Source: Nostoc paludosum FACHB-159
GTDB taxonomy: Bacteria > Cyanobacteriota > Cyanobacteriia > Cyanobacteriales > Nostocaceae
Length of the DNA: 64,000 nucleotides
NCBI RefSeq assembly: GCF_014698835.1
Contig: NZ_JACJTU010000035.1
Location: forward strand, 1 to 64,000
Reading direction: 5' to 3'
Made by a program: the position numbers and the translations under genes. Position 1 is the first letter of the stretch, and each line of letters begins with the position of its first letter. The notes beneath the pieces are model-generated. The model did not search any database. It saw only the letters and a list, made by a program, of their open reading frames with translations, and was not told the DNA's origin. Below are positions 28,611-38,118 of the stretch, piece after piece.

Positions 28611-31079
28611 TTAATTGGCGGGAGTAGAGGGTTTAACTTGGTTTCGCATTGTTTCAAAGCTAAAAGCAGCCGCGCCAAAAGTTACTAACAATACTCCTAG
28701 AATTTGTACGATATCTAAATTCTCTTGAATGATTAACCCAGCGAAAATCACAGTTAAAACTGGGATGCTACCACCGATGAGGGCTGAACGTGAGGCACCT
28801 AATTTAGTAATTCCGGCATTGTTGAGCAAATAGCCAGAAAGAGTCAACACGCCTAAAATAAATGCGCTTAAAATCAGTTCCAGCATTTTTGTGGGGTCAA
28901 TTAGCAAGTTCCAATTGCTTGGTAAAGGTAACATTAAGCAAATAAAGCTCAACACCAACATGGTGGCGAAGTTAATTAAAGTAAAAGTTACCGGATGTAG
29001 TTTACTAGCACAGACCCGCGTCAGAATTATGTAAGCAGCAAAAGCTACGCCAGAAATAATGGCGGCGCTGCTTCCTAGTGAAGTATTACCAATACCTGTA
29101 CTAGAAGAAGTTCCTAAAACCAATAATTCACCGCAGCAAATTGCTGCGATCGCTCCTATACGAAAGATGGTGGGCCGATCGCGAAATAGAAACCACGAAA
29201 ATAAACCCGTAACCATTGGATAGATAAAGAAAAGTGCGATCGCAATTCCCGTAGGAACTTGAGCAATAGCAATATAAATTAGCACTTGAGACAAAAATAA
29301 AAAGCACCCACTGACAATTGACAACACCAAAATCTGCTTTGTAGCTGCATTCGTAGGTGTGGGATTCCCTCGCACTGAATTAATCAAGTTTTCCAAATCT
29401 TGCCATAGTGTGGGATGCAGTATAGGCGACAACAGTACCATCAGTGGTACTACCACCATAAACCGCATGGTCAAAATTAAGAAAGTATTGCCTAAAGTCG
29501 GTGGTAGCAACCGTTCTACCTCTAATACACCGAAAATCTGGGAACCTTCGTGGAAAATCACCTTAATGGCTACGTTGTAAAGCGAAGATATGACTGTGGA
29601 CAACACAATCAGTAGAAAACCGACTTGGATTGTGGATGAACCTGAGGAACTGCGCGATCGCCTTGTCGAAGTTTTTGCTTCTTTCGGTGGCTCTAGTGCA
29701 GTCACAGGTGTGGGTTTAGCTCTCGTCTGTGGCACACTTTTGCGGAGAACAGAAGCTAGTTCGGGAGCATTAATTTTTAGTGACGGTTGTGTTGGTTGCT
29801 CCTGTGGAGTTGATGTATCAGCGGGTTCTGATGAAGTTTCGCTTTCGGAGGAGTCGTTGCTGAGAAAAGAAATTGGCTCAGTGGCTTTTTCCTGTGGTGG
29901 TGGAACTGGCTGTTCGTTTTGGGAGGAGTCGTTGCTGAGAAAAGAAATTGGCTCAGTGACGTTTTCTTGTGGCGGTGGAACTATAACAGCAGGCTGTGGT
30001 GGAGTTTCACTTTGAGACAAATCGTTGCTGATAACAGAAATTGGCTCAGCAGCGTTTTCCTTTGGTGGTGGAACTATAACAGCAGGCTGTAGTTGAGTTT
30101 CGTTTGCTGGTGGAACTATAACAGCAGGCTGTAGCCGAGTTTCATTTGGCGGTGGAACTATAGCAGCAGGCTGTGAAGGAGTTTCACTTTGAGAGGAGTC
30201 GTTGCTGACAACAAAAATTCGCTCAACGATCTTTTCCTGTGGTGGAGTTTGATTTTCGGAGGAGTCGTTGCTGATGGCTTTTTCTTCAACAGCAGCAGAC
30301 TGCGATCGCGTTTCGGTTTGGGAAAATTGATTAGCGATGGTAGAAGTTGGCTCAGGGGAGTTTGTGACGACTACTTCCCCAAACTCAGGGGATGTCTCCA
30401 AAAAAGCGTTCTTCTCTGGTTCCGTCAGCTGCAAAACAGTGGGTGTACCTGTTGTTGGTGGTTTGCGCGAACTTTCTTCTATAGTTTTTTCTAGTTGTCC
30501 GTGCAAGCGATTTACAAATTCTGTCAAAATCGCTTCCCCTTGCTGCTGTTGGCTGTACATCCGTGACAGCTGTTGGGAAAGATTACTTTGATAATTCTTT
30601 AATTCTTGTTGCAGCGAATTAAATGTGATAGTAACCGTGTCATCAAGACTGTCAAACATGTGTTCGACTTTTTCATTGATTTCACTCACTACATTGCTGC
30701 TCACTTCAGCGGATTTCAGTGCAGCTTGTTCGTAAGATTTACCTTCTATATTTTGCGTAGCTAAATTTGCCAGAGAGGATTGCAGTTGCGAAGATATATG
30801 CTTTGCCAGAACTTCTGCCAACTGACGAATTAATACTTGCTGCTCAGTAATTTGCCGTACTTGCTGTAAATGCTCTTTTTCTTCTTGCAAGCTTTGAATA
30901 TCATCAGATAACCGATTTTTTTCTGCTTGAAGCCGCTTGATGTCTTCTTGCAAGGCTCTGAGGACGTTCTGCTGGAGATTTTCTAAGTCCTCAACTACAG
31001 CCCAAAGAGCATTTTCCGCAGCTCTAGAGAGTTCGCCTCTGACTCGCGGGTTTTCTGGTTGCTTCTCGAATCGCCCCAT
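28611..31079 (-). CDS. EamA/DMT-type transporter with long coiled-coil and repeat N-terminal extension
   Basis: 822 residues. Residues 15-210 are predicted coiled coil (LQEDIKRLQAEKNRLSDDIQ and similar heptads). Residues 215-500 are low complexity, with five degenerate copies of a PIS-x-x-SNDSS-x-x-E...QPAVIVPPP unit. From about 525 there are ten hydrophobic helices forming two EamA halves (drug/metabolite transporter superfamily), ending in FETMRNQ. EamA proteins are about 300 residues, so over 500 residues are extra. The extension would be cytoplasmic and could tether the permease to the cytoskeleton, septum or another protein; that is inference. The substrate is unknown. A good terminator follows. 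Confidence 0.85.
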   Translation of the reverse strand: MGRFEKQPENPRVRGELSRAAENALWAVVEDLENLQQNVLRALQEDIKRLQAEKNRLSDDIQSLQEEKEHLQQVRQITEQQVLIRQLAEVLAKHISSQLQSSLANLATQNIEGKSYEQAALKSAEVSSNVVSEINEKVEHMFDSLDDTVTITFNSLQQELKNYQSNLSQQLSRMYSQQQQGEAILTEFVNRLHGQLEKTIEESSRKPPTTGTPTVLQLTEPEKNAFLETSPEFGEVVVTNSPEPTSTIANQFSQTETRSQSAAVEEKAISNDSSENQTPPQEKIVERIFVVSNDSSQSETPSQPAAIVPPPNETRLQPAVIVPPANETQLQPAVIVPPPKENAAEPISVISNDLSQSETPPQPAVIVPPPQENVTEPISFLSNDSSQNEQPVPPPQEKATEPISFLSNDSSESETSSEPADTSTPQEQPTQPSLKINAPELASVLRKSVPQTRAKPTPVTALEPPKEAKTSTRRSRSSSGSSTIQVGFLLIVLSTVISSLYNVAIKVIFHEGSQIFGVLEVERLLPPTLGNTFLILTMRFMVVVPLMVLLSPILHPTLWQDLENLINSVRGNPTPTNAATKQILVLSIVSGCFLFLSQVLIYIAIAQVPTGIAIALFFIYPMVTGLFSWFLFRDRPTIFRIGAIAAICCGELLVLGTSSSTGIGNTSLGSSAAIISGVAFAAYIILTRVCASKLHPVTFTLINFATMLVLSFICLMLPLPSNWNLLIDPTKMLELILSAFILGVLTLSGYLLNNAGITKLGASRSALIGGSIPVLTVIFAGLIIQENLDIVQILGVLLVTFGAAAFSFETMRNQVKPSTPAN

Positions 31080-31763
31080 TAGCTTCTAACCTCTAACGCC
31101 TTGACAATAAAGCTGCTTCGCGCTGACTTGATTGGCACTCATACTAATTTCCTGTATTTTGTCAGATAAATTAAAAATTTTAACAGCACTTCCGCATTTC
31201 GACGTAATTCTGTCACCCTAGACACAGGGTTTGCAAAGCATCAACCCTTGGTGGCAAATTATAAATCACGTCCTGTTGTGATTTGACGAAGCCAGAGATT
31301 GAGAAATCTAGCTCACCCCAAGTCAGCGCCACGGTTTTCGCCGGTCTCAGATTTGTCTGGAAATTCAAAATTACGATTTGCGTAAGTCCTATATTTATTG
31401 TTTTGGTGGCAATATTATTATCAAAGACTTGCTCTTGAGTGCCTGATCGCCACAAATTTCTCTGACTTGCCAAACTAGCTGTAAATTTGTGTGGAATGTA
31501 ACTTCAGTGACAGTTTACATCTCTAATGGAGATTTAAAGTATCTTTCTGTGTAAATTCAAGGTTACGCGATTCCCTGCACAACATTCTAATAAATGAGCA
31601 GCAATTCTGCAAAAATGCCTTTTTTTGGTATTGTTGCAGTCTAGGTTTCATGCTGCGAGTCTTGTAGAGACATTGCAACGTCTTTACAACGATAAATCAA
31701 GGGTTTTAACCTCTAATCCACATAATGCGTAAATTGGTAAAGGTTAGAAAAATATTAATTTTT
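31080..31763. other. intergenic region with dispersed repeats
   Basis: No convincing gene. An 86-codon minus frame (31213-31473) includes a GGACTTACGCAA-type repeat word and no domain. A TGTAGAGACATTGCAACGTC palindrome relative lies at 31663-31688. The terminal stretch before 31764 is AT-rich. Confidence 0.5.
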
Positions 31764-33065
31764 TTAAAGAAATAAAATCCGGGCGACGCTAAAGATGGCA
31801 GCGCTGAGGATTGCACTAACAGGGATTGTAATTAGCCATGCGGCAGCAATACCTTGTAGAGTTTTGAACTTAATCGATTTAATATCTTGCACCAATCCAA
31901 TACCCACGACACCACCGACAAGGGCATGGGAAGTGGAGACTGGCAAACCTAGCCGGGAGGCAATCAGGATCGTGGTAGCAGTAGCCAATTCTGCACAAAA
32001 TCCACTGCTAGGTTGCAAAGAAATGATGTTTTCGCCAATGGTGGCGATGACTTTCTTACCCCAGACAGCTAACCCCCCAACAATACCAGCACCGCCAAGA
32101 ATTAAAATCCAAATAGGGATAGTGATACTATCGGTAGGTACGCTGCCAGTGCGATGGATATAAACGATCGCAGCTAAAGGAGCGATCGCATTTCCAACAT
32201 CATTAGAACCATGAGCAAAAGCCACAAAGCAAGCACTCAGCACCTGGAATCGGGCGAATAATTTTTCCAGGGGATTGGGGATTGGGGACTGGGGATTGGG
32301 GACTGGGGATTGGGGAGTCAAAAGTAGTTTTCCCTCATTTACCGCTTGTTCTAACTGTCGCCAGCTAATAATTGTGAGTCCAACTGCTGCTACAGCACCA
32401 GTTAAAATTGGAATGTCGTAAGTGGGTATGTTTAAGCCAACTTGCTCAATTAAAAAAGTTGTCAGAGGTTGAGTTAGGGAAGGTAATACAATCACACCAA
32501 ATATACCTATCAGTACAGTACTCAACCAGGGAATCCATTCTTGTAACTGCACTAATTGATTGGGTTGCTCTAAAATCCAGTGCTTAATTTGACTGTAGAA
32601 TAAAGCTGCGATCGCACCACTAATTACAGGCGTTAACACCCAGCCAATAGTAATCATGCCAATTGATGGCCAATCAATTGCATCTACTCCCAAAGCTACC
32701 CAACTAAAGCCAGCGATCGCACCAACAACCGCGTGAGAAGATGACACTGGTAAACCGCGCGATGTGGCAATTTGCAACCACACACCACAAGAAACCAGCA
32801 CCGTAGCCATTCCCACAACAAGTATTTCGGGTGTAGCAGCAAATAAACCAGGATTAGCAATTTTCGTTGCTAGAGTTTCCGTTACTTGATGTCCAAACAA
32901 GACAGCACCCGTAAACTCTAATACCCCAGCAATTATTAGTGCCTGTCTGAGAGTCACAGCTTTGGAACCTACAGAAGTTCCCATCGCGTTAGCAACATCA
33001 TTTGCTCCGAGATTCCAGGCGACGTAGAAGGCTAGTAGGGCGACGAGAATTAGGGTGTAGAGCAT
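31764..33065 (-). CDS. pit: inorganic phosphate permease, PitA/PHO-4 family
   Basis: 433 residues with about ten membrane helices and the two inverted family signatures: GANDVANAMGTSVGSK near the N terminus and GSNDVGNAIAPLAAI in the second half, each followed by a GLPVS(S/T)SHA motif. Pit permeases are low-affinity, proton-coupled phosphate or metal-phosphate symporters of the plasma membrane. Between the halves, a cytoplasmic loop carries TPQSPVPNPQSPIPNPLEK, encoded by GGGGACTGGGGATT units, so a low-complexity repeat has been carried in frame. The STRR array reaches the bases directly before the start codon and no Shine-Dalgarno sequence is visible, which makes the start slightly uncertain. 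Confidence 0.9.
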   Translation of the reverse strand: MLYTLILVALLAFYVAWNLGANDVANAMGTSVGSKAVTLRQALIIAGVLEFTGAVLFGHQVTETLATKIANPGLFAATPEILVVGMATVLVSCGVWLQIATSRGLPVSSSHAVVGAIAGFSWVALGVDAIDWPSIGMITIGWVLTPVISGAIAALFYSQIKHWILEQPNQLVQLQEWIPWLSTVLIGIFGVIVLPSLTQPLTTFLIEQVGLNIPTYDIPILTGAVAAVGLTIISWRQLEQAVNEGKLLLTPQSPVPNPQSPIPNPLEKLFARFQVLSACFVAFAHGSNDVGNAIAPLAAIVYIHRTGSVPTDSITIPIWILILGGAGIVGGLAVWGKKVIATIGENIISLQPSSGFCAELATATTILIASRLGLPVSTSHALVGGVVGIGLVQDIKSIKFKTLQGIAAAWLITIPVSAILSAAIFSVARILFL

Positions 33066-33137
33066 ATGGGGCAGGGGGGCAGGGGGCAGAAGGCAGGGGG
33101 CAGGGGGCAGAAGGCAGAAGGCAGGGGGGCAGGGGGA
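33066..33137. repeat. GGGGGCA / GAAGGCA heptamer array in the pit leader
   Basis: Interspersed GGGGGCA, AGGGGGC and AGAAGGC heptamers occupy the whole 5' leader of pit up to the start codon. It is an STRR-type array. Confidence 0.9.
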
Positions 33138-33204
33138 AATAGAAAAAATCTGAGTAAATTGGATAATTTATTTTCTGGCAGTCGCTAAGAATGAACCTTT
33201 TAAA

Positions 33205-33498
33205 TATCTGAGGTTCGTCGTTGAATATCTGAGGTTTGTCGCTGAATATCTGAGGTTCGTCGCTGAATATCTGAGGTTCGTCGCTGAATATCTGAGGTTC
33301 GTCGTTGAATATCTGAGGTTCATCGCTGAATGTCTCAGGTTCGTCGCTGAATATCTGAGGTTCGTCGCTGAATGTCTGAGGTTCATCGTTGAATATCTCA
33401 GGTTCATCGTTGAATATCTCAGGTTCATCGTTGAATATCTCAGGTTCATCGTTGAATATCTGAGCTTCATCGCCGAATATCTGAGCTTCATCGCTGAA
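33205..33498. repeat. 21-bp minisatellite, 14 copies
   Basis: Fourteen contiguous copies of a 21-bp unit, consensus TATCTGAGGTTCGTCGCTGA plus A, with scattered single-base variants and a partial 15th copy. Because 21 is divisible by three, four of the six frames are open, including a 107-codon frame with (NLRYSAT)n. That openness is therefore not evidence of coding, and no good ribosome-binding site is near. There are no spacers between the copies, so it is not a CRISPR array. Confidence 0.95.
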
Positions 33499-33540
33499 TA
33501 TCTAAACTTTAAACTTTTAGTTGTAACACCTCCCTATCTC

Positions 33541-33592
33541 CCTCCTGCCCCTCTGCCTCCTGCCTCCTGCCCCCTGCCCCCTGCCTCTCCAT
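33541..33592. repeat. CCTGCCC/CCTGCCT heptamer array
   Basis: Short run of TGCCTCC and TGCCCCC heptamers immediately downstream of the alcohol dehydrogenase gene, complementary in type to the array in the pit leader 400 bases away. Confidence 0.85.
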
Positions 33593-33599
33593 CTCGCTT

Positions 33600-34694
33600 T
33601 TAGGGATAAATTAAGATTTTATAAGTTTCCGCCGTGGGTGCGATCGCCGCTTCCACAGCTGCTGATAAATCTTTTAATGGATAGCGATCGCTAATTAATG
33701 CTTTCACATCAATTCGCTGATTAAATACAATATCAGCTGACAAATTCTGAAGTCGATAAGATGAACTGTAACTGCCCATTAAATCGATTTCCCGACGGTA
33801 GAGGATATTCGGGTTGATGGGAATTTCCAGTTCATCAGGAAATTCAGCGAAAAACAAGATTTTACCGCCTTTGCGGGTACAGTCAAGTGCTTGAAAGAAA
33901 GCTTTTTCACTGGGGACAGCAAGCAGGGTAACATCAACGCCTAGTCCACCAGTTAAGGCATGAATTTTGGCGGGTAAATCGGGATCACGAGCATCAAAAG
34001 CGGCCTGGGCACCAACATTCAATGCTTTTTCAATTCTAGAAGGCAGTAAATCAGTAGCGATCGCTTTTGCTCCGAAATACTTCACTAACATGATGAACAT
34101 TAACCCAATTGGCCCTGCACCAGTAACTAACACAGTTTGTCCTGGGGCAATTTGGGCTTTTTTCACTGCTTTCAAGCAACAGTTAGTGGGTTCGACAAAA
34201 CTTGCTTCTTCAAAACTGATATTGTCAGGGATGGGAATTAACCCACCGTTTTGCACAATATGACCAGGAACTTTAACATAATCAGCGAAACCGCCGCCGC
34301 TAGCATTAAAGCCTGCGGTTGTAGAGATGTTTTTGTAGACATCGCACATGGAAAAATTGTCATTTAGACAGTAGGCGCAACGCATACAAGGGATGTGGTG
34401 CATGACTGCTACGCGTTGTCCAACTTGCCAACCTTGGACTTGAGATCCTACTGCTGCGATCGTACCAGCCGTTTCATGTCCAAAAATCCGCGGCGGTTCG
34501 TATAACGGATACCGAATTTTTTTAATATCTGACTGACATAAACCCACAACCCGCACCTGTACCAGCACTTCATCTGGTTCCAGGGTAGGAACTGGGATCT
34601 CTTCGTAAGACAGTTGATTAACGCCTCTAAATACCTGTGCTTTCACGTTGGTTTTTGCCCGCTCAACGATACTAGATGTAACATTAGTCGTCAA
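33600..34694 (-). CDS. zinc-dependent alcohol/polyol dehydrogenase (MDR family)
   Basis: 364 residues. GroES-like domain with catalytic-zinc ligands in GLCQSDIKK and GHETAGT, and a structural zinc cluster in CMRCAYCLNDNFSMC. The Rossmann domain has VLVTGAGPIGLMFIMLVKYF, a GxGxxG NAD(P)-binding loop. It is closest in style to sorbitol or threonine dehydrogenase-like members that oxidise secondary alcohols; the substrate is not readable from sequence. It is a single gene flanked by repeat arrays downstream and transcribed away from the kinase gene upstream. Confidence 0.87.
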   Translation of the reverse strand: MTTNVTSSIVERAKTNVKAQVFRGVNQLSYEEIPVPTLEPDEVLVQVRVVGLCQSDIKKIRYPLYEPPRIFGHETAGTIAAVGSQVQGWQVGQRVAVMHHIPCMRCAYCLNDNFSMCDVYKNISTTAGFNASGGGFADYVKVPGHIVQNGGLIPIPDNISFEEASFVEPTNCCLKAVKKAQIAPGQTVLVTGAGPIGLMFIMLVKYFGAKAIATDLLPSRIEKALNVGAQAAFDARDPDLPAKIHALTGGLGVDVTLLAVPSEKAFFQALDCTRKGGKILFFAEFPDELEIPINPNILYRREIDLMGSYSSSYRLQNLSADIVFNQRIDVKALISDRYPLKDLSAAVEAAIAPTAETYKILIYP

Positions 34695-34838
34695 CGTTAG
34701 GCTATCAAGTTTGTAATTTTTGTGTCTTGGCTTGTTTTAAGCTTTATTCAGTAATAAAAATGCTCAACACTTGGCATCTGTAAGAGTGAAGTTAAAATAC
34801 AGACATTCTTCATGGTAGGCGATCGCCTTTAAGCTTTT

Positions 34839-36356
34839 ATGTTGGGTCAGTTACTGGACGGGCGTTATAAAATTATTCGAGTCTTGGGAGCTGGTGGTTT
34901 TGGTCAAACCTATGTTGCCGAAGACACAAAGCTTTATAACAGTCTCTGTGTGGTCAAGCAACTTAAGCCAATGGCTACCGATCCTATGACTTTACAAGTT
35001 GCTAGGCGTTTATTTGAATCAGAAGCACAATTGCTGCACAAGCTAGGAACTCACGACCAAATTCCGCAACTGCTGGCACATTTTGAAGCAAATCAAGAAT
35101 TCTTTCTTGTTCAACAATTTATTGATGGTCATCCTATTAGTGATGAACTCACCCCTGGAAAAAGATTGAGTGAAGCTTACACTATTTCGCTATTAGAAAA
35201 TATTCTGCAACCATTGGGATTTGTCCATCAAAATAATGTGATTCACCGAGATATTAAACCTCCCAATTTAATTCGACGCAAAAACGACGGTAAAGTAGTG
35301 CTGATCGATTTTGGGGCGGTGAAACAGATTGGTACTCAAGTGGTGAATGGTGCAGGTTTGACTAAAATGACTGTGGGCATTGGTACTGCTGGCTATATGC
35401 CTAGCGAACAAAGCCGTGGTAGCCCCAGATTAAGCAGTGATATTTATGCTGTGGGCATGATCGGAATTCAAGCATTAACAGGGTTAATGCCGCATCAGCT
35501 GGAAGAAGATGTGCAAACTGCTGAAATTGTTTGGCATCACTTGGTACAGGTAAGTCCGGCACTAGCAGATATTCTAGATCGGATGGTACGCTACGACTTT
35601 CGCCAACGCTTCCAATCAGCAGCAGAGGCTTTAGCAGCAGTGCAGGAATTAGGAAATGCTTATTTACCGACACAGCCTCTTACCAATTCCTCGCGCCCGC
35701 TTTCTTCACCGCCAACAGTTCCCATCCAATATCATCAACAAATTCCCCCAACGATTAACTCCGATCCTCCACTTTCTTCTCCACCACCAGCAGTTCCCAT
35801 CCAATATCGCCAAGAGATTCCGCAAACTATTAACTCTGAACCTCCAGTTTCTTCGCCTCAGTATCCTCAAGAGATTTCCCAGCCAGTACCAGTATCAGCC
35901 AAACTTCCACAAGTGGGACTGGGTTTTTACCTCCAATGGGTATTAGTTAATGTTGTCGGCTTAATTGCAGGTGGTATTGTAGGAGCGATCGCCTACGAAA
36001 TTTTCAAGCCAATAGGCATATTTATAGCCATGCAAGCTGCTGCCGCTACCATAGGTTCGACAATTGCGTTTATGCAATTATTAGTACTACGGCGGCAACT
36101 TCCCGTCTCTGAAAAATGGTGGATTTTAGGAACTACCTTAGGTACTTGCTTCTCTGTTCTTATCTGCGGCAAATATCCTGAATATTCCATGTTATGGGTT
36201 GGGCTGATAGTTGGAATTATTCAATTTTTTTTACTAAAACCACTAGTTGAACAATCCGCTTGGTGGATATTAGTTAATAGTCTGTGGGGCTGGTTTGGCG
36301 GAATTTTTTCGGGAGCAGTGCTAGTTTTACTGTTAAAAAATCGAAAAAATTTGTAA
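34839..36356 (+). CDS. membrane-anchored Ser/Thr protein kinase
   Basis: 505 residues. Complete Hanks-type kinase domain (about 1-270): glycine loop GAGGFGQTYV, lysine in CVVKQL, catalytic loop VIHRDIKPPNLI, LIDFGAVKQ and the GTAGYMPSEQ activation segment. A Pro/Ser-rich linker (about 280-350) holds two and a half copies of an AVPIQY-x-x-x-IPxTINS unit encoded by an imperfect 80-bp repeat. The C terminus has about four membrane helices. These kinases are common in filamentous cyanobacteria. The signal sensed is unknown and there is no obvious partner next to it. Confidence 0.9.
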   Translation: MLGQLLDGRYKIIRVLGAGGFGQTYVAEDTKLYNSLCVVKQLKPMATDPMTLQVARRLFESEAQLLHKLGTHDQIPQLLAHFEANQEFFLVQQFIDGHPISDELTPGKRLSEAYTISLLENILQPLGFVHQNNVIHRDIKPPNLIRRKNDGKVVLIDFGAVKQIGTQVVNGAGLTKMTVGIGTAGYMPSEQSRGSPRLSSDIYAVGMIGIQALTGLMPHQLEEDVQTAEIVWHHLVQVSPALADILDRMVRYDFRQRFQSAAEALAAVQELGNAYLPTQPLTNSSRPLSSPPTVPIQYHQQIPPTINSDPPLSSPPPAVPIQYRQEIPQTINSEPPVSSPQYPQEISQPVPVSAKLPQVGLGFYLQWVLVNVVGLIAGGIVGAIAYEIFKPIGIFIAMQAAAATIGSTIAFMQLLVLRRQLPVSEKWWILGTTLGTCFSVLICGKYPEYSMLWVGLIVGIIQFFLLKPLVEQSAWWILVNSLWGWFGGIFSGAVLVLLLKNRKNL

Positions 36357-36411
36357 TTTATATAAATTAATTTACTTTGAGGTGACAATTATATTAGCCT
36401 TAGTTTGAAAA

Positions 36412-36438
36412 TAGAGACGTTGCACTGCAACGTCTCTA
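36412..36438. repeat. TAGAGACGTTGCA palindrome
   Basis: TAGAGACGTTGCA and TGCAACGTCTCTA form a perfect 13-bp palindrome around one base, 56 bases beyond the kinase stop. Member of the GAGACGT family; it may help end transcription. Confidence 0.8.
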
Positions 36439-36582
36439 CAAATTTTATGGTTGGATAAATTATGCTGCGATCGCTTTGAGAGATGGGATTTTTAACTTTC
36501 GGACTCGCTACCCCTGCGCTATCGGCCAGTCATACAGAATACCCAACTCAATTCTGACGGCTGACGCCTTTATTCTTTGTTG

Positions 36583-38016
36583 TTAATTCTTAGTCTTAGG
36601 CTTTGATGCAAGTACCTGAACAGACTTACCTTCTTGCAAAGCATCCGTAGGATTAGTAATTAACCTCGCATTAGGGCTTAAACCAGAAATTACTTCTACT
36701 TCAGTACCATAATCTCGTCCCAGTTCTACTTTCTTGTAGTTAACTTTGTTTTCTTTTGTCACAGTAGCTACCTGTATACCATCTGCATTAATTACTAAGG
36801 TATTAGCTGGTACTAATAAAGGTGGATTGACACGTTGAGCCTTAAAAGTAACTTCAGCATACATCCCAGGACGCAACACATTTTCTGAATTCCGTACTTC
36901 AATTTCAGTTAAAAGAGTATTGGAAGAGGGATCTAAGGCATCAGCAGTACGAATAACTTTACCAGAAAAAGCTTTTTTAGGTAGCTCGCGAACGCGAACA
37001 AGCGCAGTTTGTCCGGGTTGAATTGATTGCATAAAAGCCTGAGGAACGTTAATTCGGATACGTAAATTATTTGTCTGAGCAACCTTAAATAGCCAGGAAT
37101 TTCCACTATTACTATTGCTACCCGCAGAAATTAAAGCTCCTGTGTCTATGTTCCGAGCAGTAATTACGCCCGAAAAAGGAGCAACAATTTGTTTGAATGA
37201 TTGTAAAACTTTTATCCGTTGCAAATTTGACTGAGCAGCATTTTTACTCGCAACAAAGGCATTAATATTAGCTTTTTGGGAATTAATAGCCGCAAGAGCA
37301 GTATTGATACTTTCTTGTTCTGAATTAACGCGAGCAATTAAAGTCTCTACATTAGCTTGACTTGCATAATAAGCACTTTCACGTTCATCAGCAGCTTGTG
37401 TAGTCACTGCTCCTTGCTTTTGAAGTAATTGCCAACGTTGCCAAGTTTGACGCGCTAATTCTAAATTAGTACGTGCTTCAATTAATTCGGCCTGTCTAGC
37501 TTTGAAGTTGGCTTTTGTTTGCGAAAGATTACTGAGCTTTTGAGCTAAATCTGCCTGGACTTGAGCAATATTGGCCTCAGATTTTGCTAATTCCGCACGA
37601 GCTTGCTCTACATCTTGGTCAGTTTCAGGTGCATCAATTACAGCGAGTAACTGTCCTTTATTGACGCGATCGCCAATATCCACTAACTTCTTTTGTAAAT
37701 AGCCACTGGTACGCGCATAAATTGTGGTTTCTTGACCTGCTTGAATGCTACTAGGTAGGACTAACTCTGTAAAATTAGCCGCCAGCTTGGGCTTAACTAC
37801 ATTAACCGAAGAAACTTTTTTGGATGTAGATTTAGCAAAAGCATTTAATTCTGATTGCTGTTGGATTCGAGGTATAATACCAAGTGCTAAAAGTCCACTG
37901 ACAACAAAAGTAGTCGTAGCAATAATTGTGATAGAACTGAGACGATTTTTTTGATTTTTTGGCGCAGTTGCTGTGAGATCGGAATCAGCAATTTTGGTAT
38001 TCTCTTGAGTATCCAT
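36583..38016 (-). CDS. RND efflux periplasmic adaptor (membrane fusion protein)
   Basis: 477 residues. An N-terminal membrane anchor (about 27-47) is followed by a biotinyl/lipoyl-like segment (YLQKKLVDIGDRVNKGQLLA), a long alpha-hairpin (about 130-260) rich in Ala/Gln heptads, then IVAPFSGVITARNIDTGALI and the beta-barrel segment LRPGMYAEVTF. It links an inner-membrane RND pump to an outer-membrane channel. It is the second gene after the pump gene on the same strand, with 102 bases between them containing a hairpin. No TolC-type gene is in the window. Confidence 0.9.
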   Translation of the reverse strand: MDTQENTKIADSDLTATAPKNQKNRLSSITIIATTTFVVSGLLALGIIPRIQQQSELNAFAKSTSKKVSSVNVVKPKLAANFTELVLPSSIQAGQETTIYARTSGYLQKKLVDIGDRVNKGQLLAVIDAPETDQDVEQARAELAKSEANIAQVQADLAQKLSNLSQTKANFKARQAELIEARTNLELARQTWQRWQLLQKQGAVTTQAADERESAYYASQANVETLIARVNSEQESINTALAAINSQKANINAFVASKNAAQSNLQRIKVLQSFKQIVAPFSGVITARNIDTGALISAGSNSNSGNSWLFKVAQTNNLRIRINVPQAFMQSIQPGQTALVRVRELPKKAFSGKVIRTADALDPSSNTLLTEIEVRNSENVLRPGMYAEVTFKAQRVNPPLLVPANTLVINADGIQVATVTKENKVNYKKVELGRDYGTEVEVISGLSPNARLITNPTDALQEGKSVQVLASKPKTKN

Positions 38017-38067
38017 ATATAGATTTCCTATTGGATTTGTTGACTTATGAAAATCTAAACGGTTCTC

Positions 38068-38100
38068 AGAACGCCAAATTATTAGAAGATTTGGCGTTCT
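38068..38100 (-). other. intercistronic hairpin between pump and adaptor genes
   Basis: AGAACGCCAAAT and ATTTGGCGTTCT form a perfect 12-bp stem with a 9-base loop. No T-run follows on the minus strand, so an mRNA processing or stabilising element, or a small palindromic repeat, fits better than a terminator. Confidence 0.7.
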
Positions 38101-38118
38101 TAATTGTTCAGGAATAAT

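Noticed and set aside
31213..31473. 86-codon minus-strand frame
   Set aside because: Includes a dispersed GGACTTACGCAA-type repeat and has no domain.
33168..33491. 107-codon (NLRYSAT)n protein, and alternatively a CRISPR array
   Set aside because: The 21-bp period keeps four frames open by itself, no ribosome-binding site is close, and there are no spacers between units.
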